The notes: generated from the letters alone by a model not told the origin. Shown: positions 53,236-61,501, numbered from the stretch's first letter. The stretch is DNA of 64,000 nt from an uncultured Dorea sp. (GCA_910589275.1 CAJUTH010000005.1:1-64000), one strand, 5' to 3'. Translations and numbers: made by a program.

Positions 53236-53430
53236 TTAACCACCTCCCACAAAGCTGACAACCTCCAGGCTGTCGCCGTCTTTTAATACGGTGCTGCCAT
53301 ACTGTGCCTTGGGAACGATATCGCCGTTTCGTTCTACTGCAATCCTTTTTGGATCATAGTTTGCGACTGCAAGGTATTCGGCAACTGTCGTCCCCGCCGC
53401 ATTTAATTCCTTGCCGTTGATCTTTACCAT
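53236..53430 (-). CDS. thiS: Sulfur carrier protein ThiS
   Basis: This 64-residue ubiquitin-like protein starts [13 protein letters not shown] and ends in SFVGGG, with the C-terminal glycines that are adenylated by ThiF and converted to a thiocarboxylate. GGAGGTG precedes ATG 53430. It is the first gene of the operon, directly behind the riboswitch terminator. The codons for its last glycines double as the thiF ribosome site. Confidence 0.93.
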   Translation of the reverse strand: MVKINGKELNAAGTTVAEYLAVANYDPKRIAVERNGDIVPKAQYGSTVLKDGDSLEVVSFVGGG

Positions 53431-53450
53431 AAAAACACCTCCAATACAAC

Positions 53451-53484
53451 AAAAAAAGGAAGCTGCCGATCTGGCAACTTCCTT
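53451..53484 (-). terminator. Riboswitch-controlled intrinsic terminator
   Basis: On the minus strand AAGGAAGTTGCC pairs with GGCAGCTTCCTT around AGATC, followed by seven T. It stands between the TPP aptamer and thiS, so ligand binding most likely favours premature termination. Confidence 0.9.
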
Positions 53485-53514
53485 CATAGACTTTGTTTTT
53501 CCCAATATCCTTGT

Positions 53515-53606
53515 ATCAGGCATCCCTACGTTGGCATTATCCAAATCAGGTTCTCGGTCGAAGGTCACACCTTCCTCTCAGCCTGTAATACAAGCTCCCG
53601 GTGATT
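53515..53606 (-). promoter_or_regulatory. TPP riboswitch aptamer (THI element)
   Basis: On the minus strand the aptamer carries the conserved blocks CGGGAGC, GGCTGAGAGG, GAACCTGATTTGGATAATGCC and AACGTAGGGA in the right order (longest block given in parts: ACCTGAT, GGATAATGCC). A promoter lies just upstream and an intrinsic terminator just downstream. It senses thiamine pyrophosphate and controls the whole thiSFGHEDC operon. Confidence 0.95.
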
Positions 53607-53620
53607 TAATTATCGCATTC

Positions 53621-53649
53621 ATTATATACCTAACCATTACAAATTGCAA
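53621..53649 (-). promoter_or_regulatory. Promoter of the thi operon
   Basis: On the minus strand TTGCAA (53644-53649) and TATAAT (53621-53626) are separated by 17 bases, placing the transcription start just before the TPP aptamer. Confidence 0.75.
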
Positions 53650-53667
53650 TAGGCTTTGAGAAAGAGA

Positions 53668-53695
53668 TTGACATATTCTGAACACTTGTTATAGT
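53668..53695 (+). promoter_or_regulatory. Promoter of the DUF1287 gene
   Basis: TTGACA (53668-53673) and TATAGT (53690-53695) are 16 bases apart, 41 bases upstream of ATG 53737. It is divergent from the thi promoter. Confidence 0.7.
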
Positions 53696-53736
53696 ATACT
53701 TAACAAGGATGCCTATGAATTTGTGAGGTGAAGAAT

Positions 53737-54396
53737 ATGAAAAAGCGGTGGTTTATTGTAATAGCGGTGTGCGTATGTATTATTTGTGGTGTCGGAGTGT
53801 ATTTTGGGCTTCATTACCAGCATACCTCCCCTAAGCGGCTGCCCAGCCAGTACGGTTCTGTAGTGGAACAAGTACACAGCTCTGTTGATAGAGACGTGGA
53901 CGGCGTGGACGATCAGACAGATATTCTGGAGGGGGCTTTGGAATACATTGCTCTAAGGCCCAAATATAAGAGCAAATATTACCAGACGGGATACCCGGAT
54001 GATGAATATGGAGTGTGTACAGATCTGACAGCCTATGCGTTAAAACATGCGGGATATGATGTTATGGAGCTTTTGCAGGAGGATCTTGCAAAGAATCCGG
54101 AAGGGTATTCCATCGAGGAACCGGACATCAATATTGACTTTCGAAGAGTTAAGAATCTGAAAGTATATTTTGCCCACACGGCAGTCAGCCTGACGCTGGA
54201 TTTATCGGAAACCGACCAGTGGCAGGGAGGCGATATTGTGATTTTTAAAAACCATATCGGGATCGTATCCGATCACAGGAATCAAAACGGAGTCCCTTAC
54301 GTGATTCATCACAATGACCCATGGCAGACTGCTTATGAACAGGATATTTTAGAGAGCAGAGAAGATATTGTAGGGCATTATAGGGTATCAGAATGA
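53737..54396 (+). CDS. DUF1287 family exported protein
   Basis: This 219-residue protein has an N-terminal membrane anchor or signal segment (residues 4-24) and a DUF1287 domain similar to E. coli YijF and NlpC/P60-like folds. YPDDEYGVCTDLTAYALKHAG has the candidate catalytic Cys near residue 92, and DIVIFKNHIGIVSD and VIHHNDPW carry conserved His residues. A cell-wall amidase or peptidase-like role is possible but not established. ATG 53737 is set by GAGGTG; a GTG 9 bases upstream is too close to it. Confidence 0.82.
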   Translation: MKKRWFIVIAVCVCIICGVGVYFGLHYQHTSPKRLPSQYGSVVEQVHSSVDRDVDGVDDQTDILEGALEYIALRPKYKSKYYQTGYPDDEYGVCTDLTAYALKHAGYDVMELLQEDLAKNPEGYSIEEPDINIDFRRVKNLKVYFAHTAVSLTLDLSETDQWQGGDIVIFKNHIGIVSDHRNQNGVPYVIHHNDPWQTAYEQDILESREDIVGHYRVSE

Positions 54397-54434
54397 CAGA
54401 TTTCCTGCATTTTCTGTAAAGTGAGGTAGAAATT

Positions 54435-55817
54435 ATGGTTATCGGAGCGTTTATGGTTCCCCATCCGCCGCTTATCATACCGGAGGTTGGAAGGGGAGAG
54501 GAAGAGAAAATACATCGGACAATCAGCGCATATCAGGAGGTGGGACGTGAGATTGCCGATATGAGGCCGGAGACAATTGTACTGATCTCACCTCACCAAA
54601 AAATGTATGCGGATTATTTCCACATTTCTCCGGGAGCCGGAGCGAAGGGGGATTTTGGCCAGTTTGGTGCCAGGCATATTGGGATAGAGGCCGTCTATGA
54701 CAGGGAATTTAGGGAGAATCTCTGTAAATTGGCAGAGGCGGGGGAGATTCCTGCGGGAACAGCCGGGGAGCGGGACAAACGGCTGGATCATGGAACCATG
54801 GTGCCGCTGTATTTCGTAAATCAGTATTGGACGGATTATAAGCTGGTGAGGGTCGGGCTCTCAGGCCTTCCTTTTTCTGTTCATTATGAGCTTGGCAGAC
54901 GGATTCAGGAGACGGCGGAGGTATTAGAGAGAAGAACAGTCGTCATTGCCAGCGGAGATTTATCCCACAGGCTGAAGGAGGACGGGCCTTATGGATACAC
55001 GAAAGAGGGGCCGGATTATGACAGCCGGATCATGGATGTGATGGGAAGCGCTGAATTCGGAGGGCTGTTTGATTTTTCAGAGGATTTCTGCGACAGGGCG
55101 GGAGAGTGCGGCCACCGTTCTTTTGTTATTATGGCGGGGGCGTTAGATAGGAGGGAGGTTTCTTTCCGCCGGCTTTCCTATGAAGGACCCTTTGGCGTGG
55201 GGTATGGAATCTGTACCTATGAGGTTTCCGACAGGGATCTGCATAGGAATTTCTTAGATCAGTACCAGAAAAGGGAAAGAGAGCGTCTTCGGAACCTGAG
55301 GGAACAGGAGGACGCTTACGTAAGGATTGCCAGACAAACCATAGAGGAGTATATCCGCACAGGGAGAAGACCTAAGCTCCCAGAGGGGCTTCCTAAGGAA
55401 CTGTACGAAGTTCGGGCAGGGGTATTTGTTTCAATTAAGAAAGAAGGCAGGCTCCGGGGATGCATTGGGACGATAAAGGGTGTGAAAGAATCTGTTGCGG
55501 AAGAAATTATGGAGAATGCAGTCAGCGCGGCAGTAAAGGATCCCAGATTCTCCCCATTAGAGCCGGAGGAGCTTGACCTGCTGGAAATCAGCGTAGATGT
55601 GCTGGGTGAAATTGAGGAAATCGATTCGCCGGAGAGATTGAATGTGAAGGAGTATGGGGTCATCGTGACAAGGGGATATCGTCAGGGCTTGCTGCTTCCG
55701 AATCTGGAAGGTGTTGAGACCGTGGCGCAGCAGATTGCGATCGCAAAGCAGAAAGCGGGGATTGGGCTGGAGGAGGAAGCGGGGCTTGCGCGTTTTCGTG
55801 TGGTCAGGCATCATTGA
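54435..55817 (+). CDS. Fused MEMO1-like/AMMECR1 protein (AmmeMemoRadiSam system)
   Basis: This 460-residue protein joins an N-terminal MEMO1-like or LigB-type class III extradiol dioxygenase fold (residues 1-275; VPHPPLIIPEVG, LDHGTMVPLYF and ASGDLSH hold the metal-site His/Asp residues) to a C-terminal AMMECR1 domain (about 290-455; LRGCIGTIKGVKESVAEEI and DPRFSPLEPEELDLLEISVD). The two domains and a radical SAM protein form the AmmeMemoRadiSam set; the radical SAM partner is not next to this gene and is not in this window. The function of the set is unknown. Confidence 0.9.
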   Translation: MVIGAFMVPHPPLIIPEVGRGEEEKIHRTISAYQEVGREIADMRPETIVLISPHQKMYADYFHISPGAGAKGDFGQFGARHIGIEAVYDREFRENLCKLAEAGEIPAGTAGERDKRLDHGTMVPLYFVNQYWTDYKLVRVGLSGLPFSVHYELGRRIQETAEVLERRTVVIASGDLSHRLKEDGPYGYTKEGPDYDSRIMDVMGSAEFGGLFDFSEDFCDRAGECGHRSFVIMAGALDRREVSFRRLSYEGPFGVGYGICTYEVSDRDLHRNFLDQYQKRERERLRNLREQEDAYVRIARQTIEEYIRTGRRPKLPEGLPKELYEVRAGVFVSIKKEGRLRGCIGTIKGVKESVAEEIMENAVSAAVKDPRFSPLEPEELDLLEISVDVLGEIEEIDSPERLNVKEYGVIVTRGYRQGLLLPNLEGVETVAQQIAIAKQKAGIGLEEEAGLARFRVVRHH

Positions 55818-55847
55818 GGGCCGGCGGCCAATACTTCAAGGCCTTTG

Positions 55848-56528
55848 TCAGTGGATTACCTCATAGCGCAATCGAAGGTATGAGTTCTCCAAAACGGCGC
55901 ATTCTTGTAATTTTAGTACGCCTAATTTTGATAATTCACTTTCTGACAATAAGGATTTTCCATCAATCAAAGTAGAGGTATCTTTACCGCCGATTAATAC
56001 GGGCGCAACGACAATATCAATATAATCTATCAGCTTTTCACGGAGAAACAGTGCGTTTAATGTACCGCCGGTTTGTATCGTTATTCTCTCACAGTTATAT
56101 TCTGATTTGAGTTTTGTTAGAACCTCTTTTAGTGATAGTTTATCTTGATATAGTATATGGAGATTATCTTCTTTTATTTCAAATGCCGGATGCCTTGCAT
56201 TGGATGTAACCAACACAAATTGTTTGGATAAAGCACAAAAATAACGTATGCCTTGTTCCATTAAATGCCTGTTATCAATTACAACAAAGGATACGGGCGT
56301 TTTATTTGGCATATCCGCTGTATTAATGCCGATTTTGGCTTGCACTCTTCCGGAATTAAGCGACCATAAATCGGTTGTCTGCTCTATTTCATAATATTGA
56401 TGTAATCCTTCTTTGACTCCGGTAATTTTAGGGAAGTCCTTATCCACGTCTAAATGATCTGATGCGCCGGTGCTGATTTTTCCATCAACAGACATTAGCA
56501 TGAATAATGTTGTAATAGGTCTGTTCAT
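55848..56528 (-). CDS. RibD C-terminal-domain/dihydrofolate-reductase-like protein
   Basis: This 226-residue protein has the RibD_C fold: TTLFMLMSVDGKIS at the N-terminus, VVIDNRHLM, ITIQTGGTLNALFLREKLID near residue 150 and VVAPVLIGGKDTSTLIDG near 170. It may be a pyrimidine reductase of riboflavin synthesis or a related NADPH reductase; no other rib gene is nearby. It is shorter than full RibD and lacks the deaminase domain. GGAGGAATAAA precedes the ATG. Confidence 0.85.
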   Translation of the reverse strand: MNRPITTLFMLMSVDGKISTGASDHLDVDKDFPKITGVKEGLHQYYEIEQTTDLWSLNSGRVQAKIGINTADMPNKTPVSFVVIDNRHLMEQGIRYFCALSKQFVLVTSNARHPAFEIKEDNLHILYQDKLSLKEVLTKLKSEYNCERITIQTGGTLNALFLREKLIDYIDIVVAPVLIGGKDTSTLIDGKSLLSESELSKLGVLKLQECAVLENSYLRLRYEVIH

Positions 56529-56542
56529 TTTTATTCCTCCAG

Positions 56543-57400
56543 CTAATATCTCAGCTTGATATTGGATAAGGATACATTCGCCTTATATCCTTTTGTGCGC
56601 AGCATATATTCCATACCGTTCTTAGCAAGGTCGATATGGTTCTGGGGTGCTACCATGATTTCTTCAATCGGCAGATTTTTCTCGCTTAAAGGAATCTCAA
56701 TATAGGGAAGCATAAAGCCGTCTTTTGCGCGGAAATGTACGGTGGTATCTTTTTGCTTTTTGAAGATAAACCGGTATTCTTGTTCTTCTGCGAAGCCTTC
56801 GTGCTTGAAAAACATGGCGTACACTTCGATGGTCCGCTGAAATTTTTTGCAGGCTTTCTGGTAGGTTTCGTTCTGCCGGTCCTGTTTTCCCAGCTCCAGA
56901 ATAGCGTCTAACGGCATTCGGAGAAGATTCGGCAGATAATTGCAGATGTTTTTCCGGATAAGCTGCATCTGCTGTTTTGTGCTGTAAACCACAAGGCCGT
57001 GATAGGCGATTTCCGCCGCCTCCTCGATTCGGGCGATAATGTCGTCGCTTCTAAAACCGATATTATAGCCGGTTTTATTGGCGAATTCTGACCACATGGT
57101 GATACTGTCCCGGCATTTGGAGAAAGAGAGGACAAAATAATCCCGCTGTTTTTCCTGTTCAGCGTAAATAGAATCCTGAAGAAACATTTCCTTTAGAGCC
57201 ATCTTTTTGATGTTTTCCTGGCAAATCTTATCGACGATCCCTTGAATATGGGAAAATTCATTGGGGTCGTTTAGGAAATCGCTCTTGGTTGCCCAGAAGC
57301 AATTATTGCTTAAGATACCGTTGACGCCGTTGCTTTTGGTGTAGTGGTATAGAATACTGCCTTTTTCCGCCTGCTGGAGCTTTACCTGTTTTCCTGCCAT
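56543..57400 (-). CDS. DUF2971 family protein
   Basis: This 285-residue cytoplasmic protein starts with SILYHYTKSNGVNGILSNN near residue 15 and continues FLNDPNEF, the hallmark of DUF2971, a domain seen alone or in possible defence-related loci. DSITMWSEFANKTGYNIGF near 105 is also typical. Its activity is unknown. It is 14 bases upstream of the RibD-like gene on the same strand and is preceded by AGGATTG. Confidence 0.82.
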   Translation of the reverse strand: MAGKQVKLQQAEKGSILYHYTKSNGVNGILSNNCFWATKSDFLNDPNEFSHIQGIVDKICQENIKKMALKEMFLQDSIYAEQEKQRDYFVLSFSKCRDSITMWSEFANKTGYNIGFRSDDIIARIEEAAEIAYHGLVVYSTKQQMQLIRKNICNYLPNLLRMPLDAILELGKQDRQNETYQKACKKFQRTIEVYAMFFKHEGFAEEQEYRFIFKKQKDTTVHFRAKDGFMLPYIEIPLSEKNLPIEEIMVAPQNHIDLAKNGMEYMLRTKGYKANVSLSNIKLRY

Positions 57401-57437
57401 TTTACAATCCTCCCTTTTTTTGTTATTATAATGCTAG

Positions 57438-57467
57438 GATTGTGGGAGCGCAAAGCGCGAAACAATC
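57438..57467. repeat. Hairpin upstream of the DUF2971 gene
   Basis: GATTGT and ACAATC flank GCGC-AAA-GCGC, giving a stable nested hairpin in the leader of the minus-strand gene pair. It may be regulatory; no T-run follows. Confidence 0.4.
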
Positions 57468-57572
57468 CATATGGTATCTTTTGACCCTAGTATCATTATT
57501 ATAAAGGAAAGTATAGGAAGTATCAATGGTTTCCGTTGCAGAGAAAATCTGAATTAAGGGTGGTGTAAGACA

Positions 57573-58847
57573 GTGGCTTCTCATAGGAAGGGTTCACAAA
57601 AAAAAGTTTCTCATAAGAAAGATTCGAATAAAAGAAGTTCTCAAGAAAGAGGTTTTCGTAAAAAGACAAATAAAGCGGAGATTTCTCCTTTGCTCCTAAT
57701 TTATGTGGCTGGCGTAATTATATGTATCGTTTATTTCCTTGTCTGCGCATATGCGGCGGTAACTGGGGAGGTAGATTATCTGCAGAAAATGGTGTGGTCG
57801 GACAGAAGGAATGTTTTATTGGTTCACCGATGGACGAGACGTGGATTCGCTGTGTCTTTTCTTTGCACGGTGTTTGCCGATCTTGCATTGATGGAGATAA
57901 AAGACCGGATGGACAAGAAATTATATGGCAGGCTGACAAAGGCAATGTGGATTTTTCCAGGGCTGGGATTCTTGCTATATATCATGGAAATGTATGGAAA
58001 GGCCGGGATATCCGGAGTGATGCTTTTTCCGGTTGTTTGGCTTATTTTGTTTATATGCGCGAATCTGCCGGGGGCGGCCAGCAGATGGATCTGCAGAAAT
58101 TGTTTTAAAGAGGGGAAAGAAGAATCAAGGGCGCCTGGCGGGAGGAACAGATGGCTGCTGTATCAGGTTGAATGGATCAGATTTTATCCTCTGAAACGGT
58201 TGATCCTGTTGTCACTGTGGTTGTTCTGTGTATTCATAGGCATCCGCGGAACGCAGAAAACACTTGTGGGAGAATTCCTCCATGAACATGGGGCTATCGT
58301 TATGACAAACGTATGTTGTATACTGGCGGCGGTTACATGTTACCGGGTGATGGTGTATGTCAAAAATTCCCGCCATTGCATGCCCTGCTTGAACCGGGTC
58401 TTATCAAAAAGTGAAATGAACCAGTTATTGGATAAAGAACGGTTTCGCCAGGCCGAGTTTCCGTCTGAATGGCTGAAAAAGTACATACCAATATATATGA
58501 GCGATAATTGGCTTGTGGCGCGGGGGACTGTGATTTCTAGGAAGCTGGCCGCTTCTGCGTGTATTAGGAGAAGCGGCATAAGCGAGAAGACAGACGTGCT
58601 GTTAGAGGTATACTATCGGAATGGGCAGAAGATAAAAGTAAATCTCAATCATTCTCTCAGCCAGGAACTATTTAAGGAGCTGATAGGTGTCCTGTCAGAG
58701 AAATGGGATATATCGGAGGAAGAGATGAATAAGGAAGAGGAGAAAAAATATATCGGCCAATTGAAGCAGGAATTTCAGATGAGTTTGCCGGAATGGAGGA
58801 CGGAAGCAGAGAAAGTCCGCTTTATTTTGCAAAACGATGCGGAATGA
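57573..58847 (+). CDS. Hypothetical membrane protein with basic N-terminal tail
   Basis: This 424-residue protein has a very basic first 36 residues (SHKK and KRSSQERG-like repeats), then about six hydrophobic segments between residues 40 and 265, then a soluble region (about 270-424) ending in a charged helix. No family is recognised. The start is GTG 57573; AAGGGTGG lies upstream. The soluble part has RGTVISRKLAASACIRRSG and VLLEVYYRNGQKIKVNLNH, which look like small beta domains. It ends inside a perfect 21-base inverted repeat. Confidence 0.7.
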   Translation: MASHRKGSQKKVSHKKDSNKRSSQERGFRKKTNKAEISPLLLIYVAGVIICIVYFLVCAYAAVTGEVDYLQKMVWSDRRNVLLVHRWTRRGFAVSFLCTVFADLALMEIKDRMDKKLYGRLTKAMWIFPGLGFLLYIMEMYGKAGISGVMLFPVVWLILFICANLPGAASRWICRNCFKEGKEESRAPGGRNRWLLYQVEWIRFYPLKRLILLSLWLFCVFIGIRGTQKTLVGEFLHEHGAIVMTNVCCILAAVTCYRVMVYVKNSRHCMPCLNRVLSKSEMNQLLDKERFRQAEFPSEWLKKYIPIYMSDNWLVARGTVISRKLAASACIRRSGISEKTDVLLEVYYRNGQKIKVNLNHSLSQELFKELIGVLSEKWDISEEEMNKEEEKKYIGQLKQEFQMSLPEWRTEAEKVRFILQNDAE

Positions 58848-58893
58848 AAGGATCCTCTGCCGGCAGAAGCCTGGCAGAGGATCCTTTCATTCC
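58841..58893. terminator. Perfect 21-base inverted repeat between convergent genes
   Basis: Bases 58841-58861 and 58873-58893 are exact reverse complements with an 11-base spacer; the core is GGATCCTCTGCC. The left arm covers the last codons and stop of the membrane-protein gene. No T-run follows on either side, so it is an atypical but very stable terminator or a repeat. Confidence 0.75.
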
Positions 58894-58949
58894 AGCACAC
58901 ATGGAAAAGTATTCTGTGTGGCTGGGATAGTTATTTGCCGGACAGTGTG

Positions 58950-59948
58950 TTAATGCTTCGCATAAGCAGGAATCCGGCTCATGCCCGGTTCGGCAGAAGC
59001 CTGGCCGTCATTCGGTACATCCGCAATCTCGCGATTGCTGAGATTACCTGTTTCCATGGCGTCTGCAAAGTTGATTGGGTGATTGCGCATATGCACCTTA
59101 AGCAGCTCGAACAGACGAAGCGTGGGGCGTTTTGATTGCAATACGCCGGATACGTCAATGTATTTGCAGCCAGTCTGTGAAGCCAGTGCTTTTAACCGCT
59201 GGTTAATTTGAAATGCGGTCTGGCTGGCGGAGACAATAGGTACAATGTAGATAGAGGCTTTTGTCTTTGTATGAATCATATAGAGCAGCCATTCATATTT
59301 GGCGATAAAGTTGTCGATGTCTACATTTTCATCCAGAATATCGATGTCGCCCATATTTACAAAAATCTTACGCGGATTCAGGTCATATAAGCACACTTTT
59401 AGGTAGCTTTCGATATGGTCGATGCGCACGTTTTTGACGCTCCGGTTATAGATAGGCTCCGTGATGCGGAAAGCCTGTGTTAACTCGCCTATTGGGAGGG
59501 CTGCAAATGTATTGGAGCCAAATAGTACAACGCCGCCAGCTTCTGTAATACTGTTTAATTCACGATAGGTTTCCATTTCGTCTTCTCCTTGATTATGAAT
59601 TGAGGGTTTGATAGGTGCGGCAGTTTCTGCCTTTTTCGCATTTCCTGAAAGTTGGCTGCTAAGCTTTGTCTTTGCTGCTTGTTCCTGCCGGTCATATCGG
59701 CGGTTGACGAAGTAGACAATCACGTTAGCAGATACAATTACCAGATTCAGCAGATATACCACCAGTACATAATTGAATCGGTGGGTATAGATTTTTGCGG
59801 TGATTCCGGCAACATAGCCGGTAATGATCAGCAGTATGAACTGCAGGCTCATATTTCTTGCTGATTTAGCCTTGATGTTCTTGGCCAGATTCATAGGCCA
59901 TGACAATCCAAAACAAACCAGCATAGTAGATTCGAGAAGTTCAGCCAT
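58950..59948 (-). CDS. PQ-loop-like membrane domain fused to SGNH-hydrolase-like domain
   Basis: This 332-residue protein has three hydrophobic segments in residues 5-82 (CFGLSWPMNLAKNIKAKSAR fits a PQ-loop/SemiSWEET-like repeat), a charged linker (about 83-125) and a C-terminal SGNH-hydrolase-like domain (about 130-300) with VVLFGSNTF in place of the GDS block and FVNMGDIDI in place of the GxND block. The usual catalytic serine position is uncertain, since GSN replaces GDS. The tail (300-332) looks disordered. A substrate cannot be proposed. Confidence 0.65.
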   Translation of the reverse strand: MAELLESTMLVCFGLSWPMNLAKNIKAKSARNMSLQFILLIITGYVAGITAKIYTHRFNYVLVVYLLNLVIVSANVIVYFVNRRYDRQEQAAKTKLSSQLSGNAKKAETAAPIKPSIHNQGEDEMETYRELNSITEAGGVVLFGSNTFAALPIGELTQAFRITEPIYNRSVKNVRIDHIESYLKVCLYDLNPRKIFVNMGDIDILDENVDIDNFIAKYEWLLYMIHTKTKASIYIVPIVSASQTAFQINQRLKALASQTGCKYIDVSGVLQSKRPTLRLFELLKVHMRNHPINFADAMETGNLSNREIADVPNDGQASAEPGMSRIPAYAKH

Positions 59949-59979
59949 TTTGATTTCCTCACTTTCTTAGATAACATTC

Positions 59980-60051
59980 GTAACAGTTCGGCCCAGTACT
60001 TTGCACTTGCTGCAAATTCCATAACAGTGAGGCCGAAGGCTGAACTGTTAC
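59980..60051. repeat. Palindromic element with nested inverted repeats
   Basis: GTAACAGTTC (59980-59989) and GAACTGTTAC (60042-60051) form the outer arms. Inside lie AGTACTTTGCA and CTGCAAA, which match the palindrome at 10793-10817, and AACAGTGAGGCCGAA. The layout suggests a short dispersed repeat (REP/MITE-like) that folds into a long hairpin, sitting upstream of the PQ-loop protein. Confidence 0.7.
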
Positions 60052-60239
60052 TAACTTTCTTGTTCCTCATATAGTGTAGCATTGACTTACGATTACGTCT
60101 AATATATAATATTTATTAAATTCATAATGTGTGTGTTATGAATTTGAGGAGAATTATTTAAAGAAGAATTTTGATGCAATAAAAGATGATCGTTCATATG
60201 GCGTATGGATTGTCCGGGATTAGAGAGGGGAGAACATAA

Positions 60240-61133
60240 ATGGAACTGATGCAGATCCGGTATTTTCTGGAAACAGCAAGAACGAAGCATATGACAAACA
60301 GCGCGAAGAATCTTCATATTACGCAGCCCGCCCTTACGCAGGCGATACGGAGGCTGGAGGCGGACTTGGGCGTGCCCCTTTTTACGGCAAAGGGGCGCAA
60401 TATTGTGCTGACAGAGTATGGCAGGTATTTACAGAAGAAATTAGAACCGCTGATGCGGCAGTTTGACGATATTCCTGAGCAGCTTAAAATGATGGTGGCG
60501 TTAGAGGGCGAAACGATTCATATGAACGTGCTGGCGGCGTCGAGTCTTGTGATGGAAGCGATCATCGAATATAAGAAAGAGCATCAGGACATTCATTTTC
60601 AATTGCATCAGAATGTGGAGAGTGAGCTATATGATATTGCCGTCACGACAAAATTATTTTATCAGGGCGGCGACGAGAAAAACAGTTTTTCCTGTGGGGA
60701 GGAGATCTACCTTGCGGTGCCGGAAAATGGGAAATACCAAGGGATGGATTCCATCTGTCTTGTGGAAACCGCCGAAGAGGGATTTATCAGCCTGCTTGGT
60801 TCAAGGGAATTCCGTTATATCTGCGACCGGTTCTGCCAGCATGCCGGGTTCACGCCGAAGATTATCTTTGAGAGCGATAATCCCGCCGCCGTTAAGAATA
60901 TGATCGCGGCGAATATGGGGATCGGTTTCTGGCCGGAATTTACATGGGGCAGCGCCGAGAGCGAGAATGTAAGGCTTTTAAAGATTGCGGAGCCGGTCTG
61001 TCAGAGGGACATTATCATAAATTATAACCGGAATAAGACAGATAATCGTAATGTGGTGGAGTTTTTTGAGTTCCTGACAGCGTATTTTGAGGAAAAGAAA
61101 GGCTGCCATTTAAGACAGCCAAAAGTTTCTTGA
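60240..61133 (+). CDS. LysR-family transcriptional regulator
   Basis: This 297-residue regulator has an N-terminal winged HTH (residues 1-60: MELMQIRYFLETARTKHMTN, then ITQPALTQAIRRLEADLGVPLF) and a type 2 periplasmic-binding-like effector domain (about 90-290). AGAGGGGAG precedes ATG 60240. It stands alone, divergent from the PQ-loop protein, which may be its target; the effector is unknown. Confidence 0.9.
   Translation: MELMQIRYFLETARTKHMTNSAKNLHITQPALTQAIRRLEADLGVPLFTAKGRNIVLTEYGRYLQKKLEPLMRQFDDIPEQLKMMVALEGETIHMNVLAASSLVMEAIIEYKKEHQDIHFQLHQNVESELYDIAVTTKLFYQGGDEKNSFSCGEEIYLAVPENGKYQGMDSICLVETAEEGFISLLGSREFRYICDRFCQHAGFTPKIIFESDNPAAVKNMIAANMGIGFWPEFTWGSAESENVRLLKIAEPVCQRDIIINYNRNKTDNRNVVEFFEFLTAYFEEKKGCHLRQPKVS
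61092..61120 (-). terminator. Terminator of the DtxR-type gene
   Basis: On the minus strand GGCTG and CAGCC pair (61101-61105 with 61116-61120) and are followed by TTTCTTTTCC. It overlaps the 3' end of the convergent lysR gene. Confidence 0.6.
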
Positions 61134-61138
61134 CGCTC

Positions 61139-61501
61139 TTATGTTTCTATATGTTTTTTGATAGCGGCAAAAGATTCTGCGCTGATTACATGTTCAATCC
61201 TGCAGGCGTCTTCTACTGCTACCTTCGGGTCTACGCCTAATTTGGTCAGCCATGCGGAGATGGCTTGGTGGCGCTCATAGATCCGTTCGGCGATTTCACG
61301 CCCGGATTCTGTAAGGGTAATAAATCCTTCCGGGGAAACGACGATGTGTTCACTCTGGCGGAGCTTTTTCATGGCGACGCTGACGCTTGATTTTTTAAAA
61401 TTCAGTTCCGCGGCGATATCCACAGCACGCACTACCGGGCGGTTTTGGCTTAGTATTAATATAGTCTCAAGATAGTTTTCAGAAGATTCGTTATTTGTCA
61501 T
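61139..61501 (-). CDS. DtxR/MntR-family metal-dependent repressor
   Basis: This 120-residue protein has the iron-dependent repressor HTH (residues 5-62: SENYLETILILSQ, AVDIAAELNFKKSSVSVAMKKL) and the metal-binding dimerisation part (65-120: ESGREIAERIYERHQAI and DACRIEHVISAESFAAIKKH). It lacks a C-terminal SH3 domain, like MntR or short IdeR-type proteins. It faces away from the feo genes, and the palindrome at 61758-61773 in the shared region is its probable operator. Iron or manganese may be the co-repressor; feo control favours iron. Confidence 0.88.
   Translation of the reverse strand: MTNNESSENYLETILILSQNRPVVRAVDIAAELNFKKSSVSVAMKKLRQSEHIVVSPEGFITLTESGREIAERIYERHQAISAWLTKLGVDPKVAVEDACRIEHVISAESFAAIKKHIET

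Noticed and set aside
59891..60082. 63-codon ORF across the palindromic element near 60000
   Set aside because: It is readthrough of the repeat and of the antisense of a start region, without a ribosome site.
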